The notes: generated by a model not told the origin, from the sequence alone. A DNA stretch of 64,000 nt from Clostridia bacterium (GCA_017525875.1 JAFXSG010000013.1:188154-252153), one strand, 5' to 3'. Counted from the stretch's first letter, positions 16,592 to 25,720 are shown. Made by a program: numbers and translations.

Positions 16592-16620
16592 AAGGCACCC
16601 GCTTTTGCGAGTGCCTTTTA
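16592..16620. terminator. Bidirectional terminator between tRNA-Glu and the esterase gene
   Basis: AAGGCACCCGC-tttt-GCGAGTGCCTT with one mismatch, T tail on the plus strand and a weaker one on the minus; probably ends the esterase transcript. Confidence 0.65.
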
Positions 16621-16703
16621 TGCTGAATAAAGTCTTTAATGCGCAATACCAGCGACCGGTCCCGGGCAGCCGGCTTGTCGGTCTTCGCCGTTTCGTCGAA
16701 GGT

Positions 16704-17459
16704 TTACCTGTCAAACAGATAGTCGAAGAATATCGGTATGCGCTTCTCCCAATCCGCTTCGCGGTGCTGTGCACCCGGGACGACCCTGGCGGCAACTTCC
16801 GCTCCGGCTTTTGACAGCCGCTTTGCCGTTTCGAACATGGTGGTTATAAGCTGCTCATGCCCTTTGGCTTCTCCCCCGCCCATATCGATATAAATGCGCG
16901 TGGGCTTTTCGAGCGGGCGGGTCTTGATCGCATCGGCCATCTTTTGAGGCTCCAGCCACAGGCTGGGCGATATCGCAGCCGCACGGGAAAATACGCTGTT
17001 GTACTCGACGAGTGCCCAAAGCGACATTATCCCGCCCATAGAGCTGCCTGCGATCATGGTATTGTTCCTGTCCGGCAGCGTGCGGAATTCCTCATCGATC
17101 ATGGGTTTCAGAACGTTCACAAACCAATCCATGGTCTTTTTTCCTTCGCCCTCCATCAGCCCGAACCTTCCGGCTTTGAACGTCCACGGCGAGTACTCGT
17201 TGATGCGGCGATTCCCCTCTGGATTGCATTCGACGGCAACGAGAATCATCTGTTCGCGGCTTTTTTCGAGGTAGTTCTTCATGCCCCAGCTTTTGCCGTA
17301 CGTCGCGTGGCTGTCATAGAAGACGTTGTGACCGTCGAACATGTATAGCACGGGATAGCGCTTTTCACTCCCGCTATATCCGCGCGGAAGGTAGATATAC
17401 AGCCTGCGGGGTTTTTCCGTGGGCAGTTCGGGAATGTTGATCTTTCGGACAAGTATCAT
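16704..17459 (-). CDS. Alpha/beta-hydrolase, putative esterase (esterase D family)
   Basis: 251 residues. Seen: the PF00756-like pattern RLYIYLPRGYSGSEKRYPVLYMFDGHN, the nucleophile elbow MIAGSSMGGIMSLWAL near residue 125, and GAQHREADWEKR supplying the His. Relatives include S-formylglutathione hydrolases, enterochelin esterase Fes and carbohydrate esterases; the substrate here is unknown. No signal peptide is seen, so it should be cytoplasmic. The start at 17459 has GGGGAG in front; the frame extends to 17522 but without a ribosome site. No partner gene in the same transcript. Confidence 0.82.
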   Translation of the reverse strand: MILVRKINIPELPTEKPRRLYIYLPRGYSGSEKRYPVLYMFDGHNVFYDSHATYGKSWGMKNYLEKSREQMILVAVECNPEGNRRINEYSPWTFKAGRFGLMEGEGKKTMDWFVNVLKPMIDEEFRTLPDRNNTMIAGSSMGGIMSLWALVEYNSVFSRAAAISPSLWLEPQKMADAIKTRPLEKPTRIYIDMGGGEAKGHEQLITTMFETAKRLSKAGAEVAARVVPGAQHREADWEKRIPIFFDYLFDR

Positions 17460-17650
17460 ACTTTTATCTCCCCATCCATGAGTTTCGTTTAGTATAGCAT
17501 ACATCGGCTTGCATTTCCACAACAGAATAGTGCGGTGTCAGAAAACGCAGCCGACGCAAACCGGCCTGTACAGGCGTCGGCAGTCTGAGCGACGTTCGTT
17601 ATTTGGATTTCCCGGCAAGCTGTCCGCTGCTGTGTTCAAATCAGCGCATA

Positions 17651-17698
17651 AAAGAAACCCGAGAAAAGCTCTTTGGCTGATCTCAGGTTTCTCTTTTT
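17651..17698 (-). terminator. Terminator of fbp
   Basis: AGAAACCTGAGA / TCTCGGGTTTCT stem on the minus strand with a 16-base loop and TTTT tail. Confidence 0.75.
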
Positions 17699-17731
17699 CA
17701 GTTCATTATTATCGATTAAGCCGTTTTCTTA

Positions 17732-19756
17732 TCAATTCTGGATCGGTACCTTGACCATGCGATATCTATGGTTCTCCTTCACGAGGCCTTTATTGAATGC
17801 AGCGATTAGCATTTCGAGTTCCTCGATCTCCTTCTTGAGCTCCTTGCCCTTATCGATATCGGAGACCATCATCTGGCCCTTGGTGGCGAGGATGTTCTCG
17901 ACCTCGGTCGTGGAATGGATATCCATGTTCTCGCGGATCGCTTTTTCAAAGCTGATGAAGGGCTCGTGAGCGACGATGTAAAGACCGCGGGAGTCGTAAA
18001 CGAGGGTATAGCCCGCAATACCGGTGGTCTTCTGATAATACTTGGAGAAACCTCCGTCGATAACGATCAGCTTGCCCTCCGCCTTGATCGGGTTCTCGCC
18101 GTTGATCTTTTCAACGGGGATATGGCCGTTGACGATGACGGCACGATCGGTATCGTTGATGCCGAACTCGTTGAGGATGCGGACCGCAAGATCCTTGGTG
18201 TCCTGGTACTTATAGTACGCGTTGCGTTTTTCCTTGTGGGATTTGCTGTCATCGATCTCGACGCGCTCGAAGGTGGTCATCTTATCCTTGCCAAACTGCG
18301 GGGAGTCGGGACCGCACCAGAGATACCACATAAGATCGAGCTCATGGGTCTTGCGCTCCGACGGTTTTGCAAAGTACAGCCTGCGGACTTCTGAATCGAT
18401 GTAGTCGAACATCGCCTTGCCGCTGCGCAGTATGCCGTCACCGAAGTCGACCGATTTGAAGCTGCCGTCCTCATTGAGCGGAACGAGCGCGTGGAAGAGC
18501 AGGTTGTTATTAACGACCGTATAGAGCGAGCCCTTATCCATAAAGAGCTTGATATGACGCTGGAGAGTGGGGCTGTTGAGGAAGGACTCCTGCAGCTCGT
18601 TGATGATCACTTCTTCCTCCTCGGTCAGCTTGTACGGATCTTCGGGATCGATCGTCGGGAAATCCGCGTCCTTGATAGGATATGTGATCTCATCGATGGT
18701 GATCGTCGAGTTCACGCGGTCGAGCGTATCGAGGAAGAGACGGTGATCGAGCTTATAATTCGGGTTGCGCTTGATGAGCTGACCCTCGAGCTTGTGCATG
18801 ATCACGAAGATAGCCTTGTGCAGTTTTGCGCGGATGCCGATCTCGGGGTTGGTGTAATACGCTTCCTCGGAGGTCTTTCTCGGGCGGAACACAACGGCGG
18901 TCTTATAGGTCTCCTGCGCGAACATCAGCAGATGGCGGAGGTTGATGCCGTAAACGTTCTCGATGAGATCGAGGTTGCCGTGGCGGAAGCTGTTGGTGAG
19001 CACGCCGGCGATACAGGTCTTTTCACCGAGCGCAGCGCCCATCCACAGGATATCATGATTGCCCCACTGGATATCTACAGAAGGATGCTTCAGAAGCAGT
19101 TCGATGATGCGATGCGGTTCGGGGCCGCGGTCGTAGATATCGCCGACGATGTGAAGCCTGTCTACAGCAAGCTTTTTGATAGCGTCAGTCAGCGCAACGA
19201 TGACGGGTTCCGCATAATCATGACGGATGATGGAATCGAATATCTCGTTGTAATAGCCGTCGAGATCGTGGAAATTGACCCTCGCGGTCAGCAATTCTTC
19301 GATGATGTATGCAAATCTCGGATCGAGCGTTTTGCGGAGCTTGGACTGAGTGTACTTGCTGCTGATCTTTCTGCCGAGAATGATCAGGTTCTTGAGCGTG
19401 TTCTTATACCAGGAATCCTTGTCCTCAACGTGTTCAAGTTCGAGAGCGATCTTTTCCTTTGGATAATAAACTATAGTCGCAAGAGTCTCCCTCTCTTCAA
19501 AGGAGAGCGAGCCGGAAAGCAGGCGCTCTATCTCGTTGCGGATAACGCCCGAGGCGTTGTTCAGGATGTGCTCGAAAGCATCGCCCTGGCCATGAAGGTC
19601 ACTCATAAAATGTTCCGTAGGCTTCGGAAGAGCCAGAATGGAGCTGAGGTTGACGATCTCGGTCATCGCGTATTCGACGGTCGGGAATGCTTTGGCAAGC
19701 TGCTGTAGGAACCTGAGGTTCTCTCTGAGTTCCTGGTCTGTGTAGGTCTTGTTCAT
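17732..19756 (-). CDS. fbp: Fructose-1,6-bisphosphatase, class III
   Basis: 674 residues, the normal length for the Firmicutes class III enzyme. Seen: metallophosphoesterase motifs FMSDLHGQGDAF (near residue 52), VGDIYDRGPEPHRII (near 200), WGNHDILWMGA (near 235), VNGHIPV and VIDGGFSKYYQ. It dephosphorylates fructose 1,6-bisphosphate in gluconeogenesis, opposing the phosphofructokinase step encoded at 6534-7595. The ATG at 19756 has GGAGG five bases upstream; the open frame also reaches an earlier GTG two codons before. The transcript probably begins upstream of the small membrane-protein gene at 20198 or in the 73-base gap. Confidence 0.95.
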   Translation of the reverse strand: MNKTYTDQELRENLRFLQQLAKAFPTVEYAMTEIVNLSSILALPKPTEHFMSDLHGQGDAFEHILNNASGVIRNEIERLLSGSLSFEERETLATIVYYPKEKIALELEHVEDKDSWYKNTLKNLIILGRKISSKYTQSKLRKTLDPRFAYIIEELLTARVNFHDLDGYYNEIFDSIIRHDYAEPVIVALTDAIKKLAVDRLHIVGDIYDRGPEPHRIIELLLKHPSVDIQWGNHDILWMGAALGEKTCIAGVLTNSFRHGNLDLIENVYGINLRHLLMFAQETYKTAVVFRPRKTSEEAYYTNPEIGIRAKLHKAIFVIMHKLEGQLIKRNPNYKLDHRLFLDTLDRVNSTITIDEITYPIKDADFPTIDPEDPYKLTEEEEVIINELQESFLNSPTLQRHIKLFMDKGSLYTVVNNNLLFHALVPLNEDGSFKSVDFGDGILRSGKAMFDYIDSEVRRLYFAKPSERKTHELDLMWYLWCGPDSPQFGKDKMTTFERVEIDDSKSHKEKRNAYYKYQDTKDLAVRILNEFGINDTDRAVIVNGHIPVEKINGENPIKAEGKLIVIDGGFSKYYQKTTGIAGYTLVYDSRGLYIVAHEPFISFEKAIRENMDIHSTTEVENILATKGQMMVSDIDKGKELKKEIEELEMLIAAFNKGLVKENHRYRMVKVPIQN

Positions 19757-19829
19757 GCGCACCTCCGGTATGGTGATTTATCTTTCGGCACGTGCCGGTA
19801 TCGATCTTGATCGGGTAATCTTAAAGCAT

Positions 19830-20198
19830 CTAATGTATCAGCAGACTGATTATAACATACAGTGCGGGTATTCCAAGTATTATCTCAACGATCGCAAGAG
19901 GGAGAACGTACGGTTTATCCCAGCCTTTTGTGTTCCTGCGCACTATGAGCGCCGCAGCGGCGGTCAAAACGCAGATGGCAAAGATAATGAAAACAGCCAA
20001 AAAGAGCGCAAATTCCGGGCCACCCTCTCTGAAAGGTATCTGCAAGCCTTGCTTTTCGGCAATCGAATCTTTGATCCAAAGTACAAATCTGACAATGGCA
20101 TAAACTGTGACCGCAAGGACGATCAGAGCGGGCTGGATTAGCACGAGGATCGAAGCGGCCTTGCATTTGCGGTCGATGATATTGCTGTTGTGTTCCAT
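19830..20198 (-). CDS. Hypothetical three-TM membrane protein
   Basis: 122 residues, unrecognised. Seen: hydrophobic segments near residues 15-42 (ILVLIQPALIVLAVTVYAIV), 62-86 (FALFLAVFIIFAICVLTAAAALIV) and 96-120 (YVLPLAIVEIILGIPALYVIISL), with a short polar N-terminus containing a single CKAA cysteine. AGGAGG precedes the ATG by 8 bases, a strong site that supports a real gene. It lies 27 bases downstream of the NlpC/P60 gene and upstream of fbp in the same direction, so it may share the wall-hydrolase transcript. Confidence 0.75.
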   Translation of the reverse strand: MEHNSNIIDRKCKAASILVLIQPALIVLAVTVYAIVRFVLWIKDSIAEKQGLQIPFREGGPEFALFLAVFIIFAICVLTAAAALIVRRNTKGWDKPYVLPLAIVEIILGIPALYVIISLLIH

Positions 20199-20225
20199 TG
20201 ATCATTCCTCCTTTTGTGAAAACTG

Positions 20226-21752
20226 TTATCCAAACACTCGCCTGCCCCATGCAAAGTGGCTCGTGTACCATGAGTTATAGTTCGAAATAACGACCTGGCC
20301 GGCCGAAGAGCTCGCATGAATGAGCTGATTGTTCCCGAGGTAGACGGCAACGTGGGTTATGGCGGTGTGCGCGTCGTTGTAGAAGAACATAAGATCTCCC
20401 CTCTGGAGGCTGCTCATGCTGCCGACGTAGCCCCATGCGTCGTACTGTGAATACCCTGCCGCGCTGAGCCTGCCGATATTGACGCCTACCTGCCTCAGGC
20501 AGTAGTAGACCAGACCCGAACAGTCAAAGGAGTCCGGGCCGGAATTGCCGTAAACATAGGGTTTCCCGAGCTGCGAACGAAGTGCGGCAATAAAGTTCTC
20601 AACGCTTTGGTTGGGATTAGGGTTGGCCGTGGGTGTGGGCGACGGTGTCGGTGTAGGCGCCGCGGTGGGCGTCGGAGTCGGCGCCGGTGTCGGAGTCGGC
20701 GTCGGGGTCGGCGTCGGGGTCGGCGTCGGGGTCGGTGTCGGCGTCGGTGTCGGAGTCGGCGTCGGTGTAGGTGACGGCGTCGGACGCGGCGAAGGCGTCG
20801 GGGTCGGGCGGCCGGACTCGATCGGCTCAGGCGTCGGAGTCGGTCTCGGAGTCGGAGTCGGTGTCGGAGTCGGTCGCGGTGACGGTGTCGGCGTCGGGCG
20901 CGGCGAGGGCGTCGGGCGGCTGGTCTCGCTCGGTTCATGAGTCACGGTCGGTACTGCGGAAGGCGGCTCGGTGGGAAGCGGAGTCGGCTCGACAGTCTCG
21001 ATAGGTTCCTCCGTCAGGATCGGAGCAGATGAAGGATCGATAAGGCTGACACAGTCGAACGAAAACATCCGATTAAAAGTTGCGGAATCGGTTTTGCCGC
21101 TGACTTCAAGCTCGTTATACTGCTGGAAAGTCTCCACTGCGCCAAGTGTGGCTGTGCCGTAGTAACCGTTGACTTTATCGTAATAATACCCGAGCTGATT
21201 AAGGCGCTCCTGCACCATGCGCACGTCGTTGCCGATATTGCCGTATTCAATAACGTACTGCGCAGGGGAATCAGAATACAGAAGCGAGATCAGCAGGGCG
21301 TCCACCTCGCCGGTCTGAGTCATATTGTTGGCTCGCTGGAAAAGGCGAACTGCCGTCTCGAGCGGGTAACCGAAGCGGCTGCTGGGCTCATCCGACTCAA
21401 GGTAGCCGAGCGCCATAAGACGGGATTGGATCCCGACGATGATGTTGTTATCGTCTCCGACTTTGAAAAGAGCGTCCGGTTCGACAGAGGGCATCGGTTC
21501 CGGAGTGGGTCCTCCGGGATCGCCGGATGTGGGCACAATGGGGGCCGGAGTTCCGGCAACGACGTCTATCACATGACCGTCGTTTACATTCCTGCCGAGT
21601 TTACCTGCGGCGAGAAGGATAACCACAAGCAAAGCTGCGGCAAGCAGGAATGCCGGGATGCGAAGCGCTTTAAGCACCGCATATCCCCTGCCCCTTGTCG
21701 AATGCAGGTTCTGACGCTTGTATTCTATTCTTCCGCTCGTTTTTTTCATCAT
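20226..21752 (-). CDS. NlpC/P60 cell-wall endopeptidase with two PG-binding domains and a PT-repeat linker
   Basis: 508 residues. Seen: basic N-terminus and one membrane helix ([19 protein letters not shown], residues 31-49); two peptidoglycan_binding_1-type repeats ([16 protein letters not shown]... and [20 protein letters not shown]...); a linker of ~140 residues built of PT/TP repeats (about residues 235-375); and a C-terminal NlpC/P60 domain with [14 protein letters not shown] (catalytic Cys), [10 protein letters not shown] (His) and QLIHASS. The protein should be membrane-tethered outside the cell and cleave stem peptides of the wall. The linker DNA is a hexanucleotide repeat (see repeat feature). 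Start could equally be the adjacent ATG at 21749, which is better spaced from AGGG. Confidence 0.9.
   Translation of the reverse strand: MMKKTSGRIEYKRQNLHSTRGRGYAVLKALRIPAFLLAAALLVVILLAAGKLGRNVNDGHVIDVVAGTPAPIVPTSGDPGGPTPEPMPSVEPDALFKVGDDNNIIVGIQSRLMALGYLESDEPSSRFGYPLETAVRLFQRANNMTQTGEVDALLISLLYSDSPAQYVIEYGNIGNDVRMVQERLNQLGYYYDKVNGYYGTATLGAVETFQQYNELEVSGKTDSATFNRMFSFDCVSLIDPSSAPILTEEPIETVEPTPLPTEPPSAVPTVTHEPSETSRPTPSPRPTPTPSPRPTPTPTPTPRPTPTPEPIESGRPTPTPSPRPTPSPTPTPTPTPTPTPTPTPTPTPTPTPTPTPAPTPTPTAAPTPTPSPTPTANPNPNQSVENFIAALRSQLGKPYVYGNSGPDSFDCSGLVYYCLRQVGVNIGRLSAAGYSQYDAWGYVGSMSSLQRGDLMFFYNDAHTAITHVAVYLGNNQLIHASSSAGQVVISNYNSWYTSHFAWGRRVFG
20629..20930 (-). repeat. Hexanucleotide tandem repeat encoding the PT linker
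   Basis: On the plus strand units of GGCGTC, GGGGTC, GGTGTC and GGAGTC alternate; the cleanest part (20695-20770) repeats the 12-mer GGCGTCGGGGTC. Each unit change adds or removes one Pro-Thr pair and keeps frame. Confidence 0.85.
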
Positions 21753-21781
21753 TTTCCCTGTTTAGGCGTTTTTGCGTTTTT

Positions 21782-21810
21782 ATTATACATCATCCTGCGG
21801 CAAATTTCCA
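21782..21810 (-). promoter_or_regulatory. Promoter of the NlpC/P60 gene
   Basis: Minus strand TGGAAA (21805-21810, 4/6 match), 17-base spacer, TATAAT (21782-21787). Confidence 0.55.
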
Positions 21811-21851
21811 CTATGTTTGCAAAATTAGCGCGATCAAAGGTATCGGGCGAA

Positions 21852-21880
21852 AGAAAAGCCGCATCCTTTCGGATACGGCA
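21852..21880 (-). terminator. Terminator of the SRAP gene
   Basis: Minus strand GCCGTATCC-gaaa-GGATGCGGC followed by TTTTCTTT. Confidence 0.8.
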
Positions 21881-21892
21881 ACTCGGGTTTTG

Positions 21893-22537
21893 TTACTTCC
21901 ACAGGACCATTTCGGTCAGAGCGTGCTGTACGAGTTTTTCCGGGTTCGCCTTCGGATCGATCCAGGAGTTCACATCCTCCATCGGCAGCATAAGAGGCAT
22001 CCGGTCATGGATATGGGAAACATCAGGCGACGGTTCTTTTGTGAGTATCACGAAGTGCGGCAGTCCGTCCTCGATCCTGTACAGCCCACAGAGCCATGCG
22101 ACGGTATCCCCTCTAGGCTGGATCGACCATTTATCGCCCCTCAGCTTGTTTCCGTCAGCATCGAGGGGATGTTCCCATTCAAAATACCATGAAGCCGGTA
22201 CTATGCAGCGGTGCGAACGCCAAGCTTCAGCAAACGCCGCCTTGCTTTTTGCCGTTTCCGTCCTCGCGTTGAATACCGAGATCGAGCCGGACTCCGCACC
22301 CTGCTTTGGATTCTGGCGTTCGACCTTGAAGCCCCATTGCATCGGGTAAACGGTGCTGCTCATTTTTTTGTTCATTGCAATCGCAGGTGCCACTGAAGCC
22401 GGCCCTATTTCCCCGCTCGTTAAGATATCGCCGGCGAGTTTGTCGCGGAATCGATCGGCAAGCGGACTGACCTGCGCCGCACGAACGAACGGAGCAAGCT
22501 CCGGCTGGTCCCTTTCAATGTAGAATCTTACGCACAT
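21893..22537 (-). CDS. SRAP/HMCES-family abasic-site protector (YedK-like)
   Basis: 214 residues. Seen: Met-Cys at the start (Cys2 becomes N-terminal and forms the crosslink), NARTET with the conserved Asn near residue 93, RCIVPASWYFEWEH with the catalytic Glu, and SHIHDRMPLML with the catalytic His. These proteins bind abasic sites in single-stranded DNA and form a stable thiazolidine DNA-protein crosslink that shields them. The third residue is Val (MCVRF) where most relatives have Gly (MCGRF). The frame continues upstream to 22621, but only the 22537 ATG places Cys at position 2. A promoter lies at 22568-22596. Confidence 0.92.
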   Translation of the reverse strand: MCVRFYIERDQPELAPFVRAAQVSPLADRFRDKLAGDILTSGEIGPASVAPAIAMNKKMSSTVYPMQWGFKVERQNPKQGAESGSISVFNARTETAKSKAAFAEAWRSHRCIVPASWYFEWEHPLDADGNKLRGDKWSIQPRGDTVAWLCGLYRIEDGLPHFVILTKEPSPDVSHIHDRMPLMLPMEDVNSWIDPKANPEKLVQHALTEMVLWK

Positions 22538-22567
22538 GGTATTGGATCTCCGCTTTTTGATATGCTT

Positions 22568-22596
22568 ATTATACTTCATTCCTGTCGGATATACAA
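22568..22596 (-). promoter_or_regulatory. Promoter of the SRAP gene
   Basis: Minus strand TTGTAT (22591-22596), 17-base spacer, TATAAT (22568-22573). Confidence 0.65.
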
Positions 22597-22625
22597 GCAT
22601 GGCCTGTACATAAAACTGCACATAA

Positions 22626-22662
22626 AAACTGCTCTGTGCCGGGTTCGGCGCAAAGCAGTCTC
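22626..22662 (-). terminator. Terminator of the GCAxxG-type gene
   Basis: Minus strand ACTGCTTTGCGCCG / CGGCACAGAGCAGT stem with small mismatches, then TTTTTA. Confidence 0.75.
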
Positions 22663-22692
22663 TATAAATGCTCAGGGAAAAGCGGTATGCTG

Positions 22693-23097
22693 TCAGATCT
22701 TTCCCTTTTCTTTAAGGATCGTCTCAACGAGCGAAACGCACTCGTATACCATTGCGTCGCAGTGCGGTTTCTTTTCCCCGCCGACCTCCGCGTTGATGCG
22801 CAGCAAATCAGCACAGTCCAGAAACCCGCTGTGGCTCTGCTTTAGCCTGCGGTGGTACTCTGCGATCGTCTTTGCGTCGTCCACGCCGAACAAGCCCAGC
22901 GCCATCAGGCCGCCGGTAACAGCGCCGCAGACGGATGCGCGCTTCATCCCGCCGCCGAAATTCGAGGCGATGAGGCGAGCCGTCTCTTCGGGGACGCCGG
23001 CTGTTTCCGCAAATGGGATTACCACGGACTGAGCACAGTTGTAATGCGGCGTGACTGTCGCACGAAGCTCTTCGGCTTTTTTGATAAAATCTTTCAT
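22693..23097 (-). CDS. C_GCAxxG_C_C-type redox-like protein
   Basis: 134 residues. Seen: spaced cysteines typical of this family: HYNCAQSVVIPFAE, FGGGMKRASVCGAVTGGLMALGL, FLDCADLL and KKPHCDAMVYECV. The second motif reads VCGAVTGG rather than GCAxxG, a common variant. Members are small cytoplasmic proteins suspected of redox or metal-cofactor roles; no biochemical function is firmly known. The 23097 ATG has AGGA six bases upstream; a GTG at 23115 is less likely. It follows the unknown-gene pair at 23149-25686 by 51 bases in the same direction and could be the last gene of that transcript, ahead of the terminator at 22626-22662. Confidence 0.82.
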   Translation of the reverse strand: MKDFIKKAEELRATVTPHYNCAQSVVIPFAETAGVPEETARLIASNFGGGMKRASVCGAVTGGLMALGLFGVDDAKTIAEYHRRLKQSHSGFLDCADLLRINAEVGGEKKPHCDAMVYECVSLVETILKEKGKI

Positions 23098-23148
23098 TTG
23101 TTTTCCTGCTCCCACAGATGAACGCTCTGGCCCGATGAACGCAGCGCG

Positions 23149-24360
23149 TTACGACCCAAAATCCTTTTCTCCTTGTTCGTTCACGTATAAGTCGCAATGT
23201 TTGGATATCGCCTCCTCTACGCGCTGCATCAGAAGCTTATACTTTGTTCCGACTTCCAGCGGATCGGTATTGATAGCCTCGAAGCCATACTTGGGCTTGA
23301 TGTTGCCGCATGCGGGAGGATACTTCATGAAGCAATATGGCGCCGCACTGATCCTGCCCTTGTAATTCTTGCACATATTTGATACAAGATCGCAGAATTC
23401 AAAGATCGTATTATTAAGATCCTCAAGCATCTGCATGGTGGATTTAAAGATATCGGTCTCGCACTTCTCGCACCTTGAAGTGAGGACTGCAGCCAGTTTT
23501 TTGCTTTCCGTCATGCACTGTTCCGCGGCGGTGTCGACGTTTTCATTCAGCGCTTCGGCCATGGTGCGCATGTACTCGTCGGTGATCTGTGCACACATAA
23601 GGAATTGCAGATCGACGTGGCACCTACAGCTGTCGTCGCATTTGAAGTATTTCTCAGACCTTGGGCAGTACACGGAGAACGTGCGCCTGTAGTCATAGAG
23701 CCTTTCCTTGCGATAGGCGGCCTTAAGACTGTCGCGGCCGATTTTCCCATAGTTTTCCTCGTAGTATCGGCGGGCGCTGATATCGGCCATGTTCTGCATC
23801 CCGGTCCAGGTTTTGTTGATGAATTCATTTATCTCGCGAACGATATCGTCGAATTCCCTGTAAAAATTCTCATCAAATCCCGTACCGTCCAGGAGTATCG
23901 TGCCGAAAGCCAGCTGAAAGGCATGCTGAAGCGGCACTTTGTTCATCAGCATCATGATCTGGTCGAGCGGCTGACACGCCCATGCGGCGTCCCGCTGGCA
24001 TTTCAGGCCGAGATCAAACGCCTTGCGCTTTTCGTTTGACCAGTCGTAATAGCCTTTGGGCTTTTCGCTGCTGCGGATGTACGGCTCAAAGTCCCCCTTA
24101 TTGGCATAGTAGAACTGCTGTATCCAGCTGTTCCTGCCAAGACGGGTGGTGGCGAGGTTGGAATACTCCCGTGCCGTCTCCTTATAATTGTTCTTGATGA
24201 TCATATCTCTGAGCAGATTCGACACCTTGTTGATCGCATGATTCAGATCGGCGATCTCAGCATATACGTCCTCTTCGGTGTTGTACTCCCACGAGAAATC
24301 ATAAAGATCGGCGCTTTCGCCGTCCTCAAAATCAATGCTGTTGTTTTCCTTATCGTCCAT
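23149..24360 (-). CDS. Unknown cysteine-rich cytoplasmic protein
   Basis: 403 residues, unrecognised. Seen: an acidic N-terminus (DDKENNSIDFEDGES), no signal peptide or membrane helix, and more than a dozen cysteines, mostly in the second half: YCPRSEKYFKCDDSCRCHVD near residue 240, RCEKCE near 300, then single Cys residues to the C-terminus. The CxxxxxxxxC-CxC spacing does not match a zinc ribbon I can name. Predicted mostly helical. GGGGAG stands before the ATG. It begins 39 bases after the 428-residue unknown gene and shares its promoter; the two are presumably partners. The C-terminus carries KPKYGFEAINTDPLEVGTKYK. Confidence 0.8.
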   Translation of the reverse strand: MDDKENNSIDFEDGESADLYDFSWEYNTEEDVYAEIADLNHAINKVSNLLRDMIIKNNYKETAREYSNLATTRLGRNSWIQQFYYANKGDFEPYIRSSEKPKGYYDWSNEKRKAFDLGLKCQRDAAWACQPLDQIMMLMNKVPLQHAFQLAFGTILLDGTGFDENFYREFDDIVREINEFINKTWTGMQNMADISARRYYEENYGKIGRDSLKAAYRKERLYDYRRTFSVYCPRSEKYFKCDDSCRCHVDLQFLMCAQITDEYMRTMAEALNENVDTAAEQCMTESKKLAAVLTSRCEKCETDIFKSTMQMLEDLNNTIFEFCDLVSNMCKNYKGRISAAPYCFMKYPPACGNIKPKYGFEAINTDPLEVGTKYKLLMQRVEEAISKHCDLYVNEQGEKDFGS

Positions 24361-24399
24361 GGTTTTATCTCCCCATTCTTAAAAGTTTCGACGGATCGA

Positions 24400-25686
24400 T
24401 CAGAATCTGATCTCGTAATCGCGGACGTACCATCTTCCGCCGTTGGTCCTGATGAGGTTTCGCCTCACGGGGCTGCCGAGCTGCTTGCCGTGGCTGTCGA
24501 ACGCCACGGTCTGTACCGAAGCGTACTCCACCTTTTCGCCGTACCTTGCGGCAATGCTCTGCTGTTCCTCCGCAGAAAGGAAGAAGGATTCGAGGCCGCT
24601 CTCGTCGCTGTAGCCCTTGACGACGGTTATCTTGGTGGCGTCAGGCTGGACCTCAGCGTGGACGTATTCCCCGTGGAAACGTTCCTGGTGCAGATCCCAG
24701 AAGTACAGCATCAGATCCTGCTGGATCGGATTCTTGCGCCGCTCGGGCTGGATGCAGTCCGCGTACAGCTCGTAGTTCTTTTCCTTGATAGCCTGGCGGA
24801 AGATCTCCACGAGCCTTTCGGGCGTTACGTCCTCGGGAACGGTCTTTTCGGTGTACCAGCTCTCCTTGATGGCGGCGACTTCATCCTCATCCACAAAGTA
24901 ACCGCTGGTCTCCTTTTCGCCGTCGTAAATACCAAGCACGTGCCCCGGCACGTAAAGGGCGACGGGCTCGACAACGACAGCATAGACCGGGCCGCCGACT
25001 TTCTTCTCGCCGGCTTCGGGGATCTCCATTGTGGCGCCGGTGATCTTGCCGAGCACCGTCCAGGAATCGACTTCCATCATGGTGCTGTCAACAAGCCTGC
25101 GGTAGCGCTTAACGGCTTCATAGGGTCCGAGCCACTTTCTTGAGTCGATCTTCACGAAATACATGCCGCTCGAGCGTTTGCCGACGTTGACGTATTCGCC
25201 CGTAACGCCCATGAACTGGTTGGCGGGATAGCGGACCTCGTCCAGCGCGACGTACTTGCCCACAAGCTCCTCAATGGGCTCATGTAACACATCAGGTGCG
25301 GGGTAGAGCTTTTCAAGCAGTTCACCTTTATGCTGCTCGAGCAACGCATTCCATGCTCTTGCGCTCTTATCGGCATAGAGTTTGCGAATGTTCTCCTCGT
25401 TCTTCAGATACAGCGTCATGGAGTCGGTAATGTCGATGAAATTGCCGGTTGAGCCCATGATGCATTGTCTGGCCCTCTCAAACAGCGCCTTTACGCGCGG
25501 ATCGCCGGGAGCAAACTCCTGCAGGATCTTGATTCGGCCGAGCGCGTCCTCTTTGGAGCGGAAAATACCCGTTGCTCCGTTTGCCCGCTTTACCTCGTTC
25601 TCAAATTCTTTCAGATAGATCTCCGCCTGCTGTATGCGCATGGTGAGATTGCTGTCGTTGACGGAGAAAATTGTACTGTCTATCAT
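24400..25686 (-). CDS. Unknown 428-residue protein, partner of the Cys-rich protein
   Basis: Unrecognised. Seen: no signal or membrane helix; a helical N-terminal ~120 residues (MRIQQAEIYLKEFENEVKRA, RIKILQEFAPGDPRVKALFERA), a middle beta-rich part (YVNVGKRSSGMYFVKIDSRKWLG, VGGPVYAVVVEPVALYVPGHVLG), then EDVTPERLVEIFRQAIKEKNYELYADC and a C-terminal domain resembling small SnoaL/NTF2-like lumasine-type folds only loosely (NLIRTNGGRWYVRDYEIRF). The phrase RWYVRDYEI is typical of proteins ending in an NTF2-like strand, which is a weak hint. AAAGGAACGG precedes the ATG; promoter at 25721-25750. First gene of a two- or three-gene operon. Confidence 0.8.
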   Translation of the reverse strand: MIDSTIFSVNDSNLTMRIQQAEIYLKEFENEVKRANGATGIFRSKEDALGRIKILQEFAPGDPRVKALFERARQCIMGSTGNFIDITDSMTLYLKNEENIRKLYADKSARAWNALLEQHKGELLEKLYPAPDVLHEPIEELVGKYVALDEVRYPANQFMGVTGEYVNVGKRSSGMYFVKIDSRKWLGPYEAVKRYRRLVDSTMMEVDSWTVLGKITGATMEIPEAGEKKVGGPVYAVVVEPVALYVPGHVLGIYDGEKETSGYFVDEDEVAAIKESWYTEKTVPEDVTPERLVEIFRQAIKEKNYELYADCIQPERRKNPIQQDLMLYFWDLHQERFHGEYVHAEVQPDATKITVVKGYSDESGLESFFLSAEEQQSIAARYGEKVEYASVQTVAFDSHGKQLGSPVRRNLIRTNGGRWYVRDYEIRF

Positions 25687-25720
25687 CGTGCCGTTCCTTT
25701 CTGAATGAAACTGTATGATT

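Noticed and set aside
20629..20930. CRISPR-like repeat
   Set aside because: Units are 6 or 12 bases without unique spacers and lie inside a coding frame.
20611..20940. Plus-strand VGVGVG repeat protein
   Set aside because: Mirror reading of the PT linker repeat of the NlpC/P60 gene.
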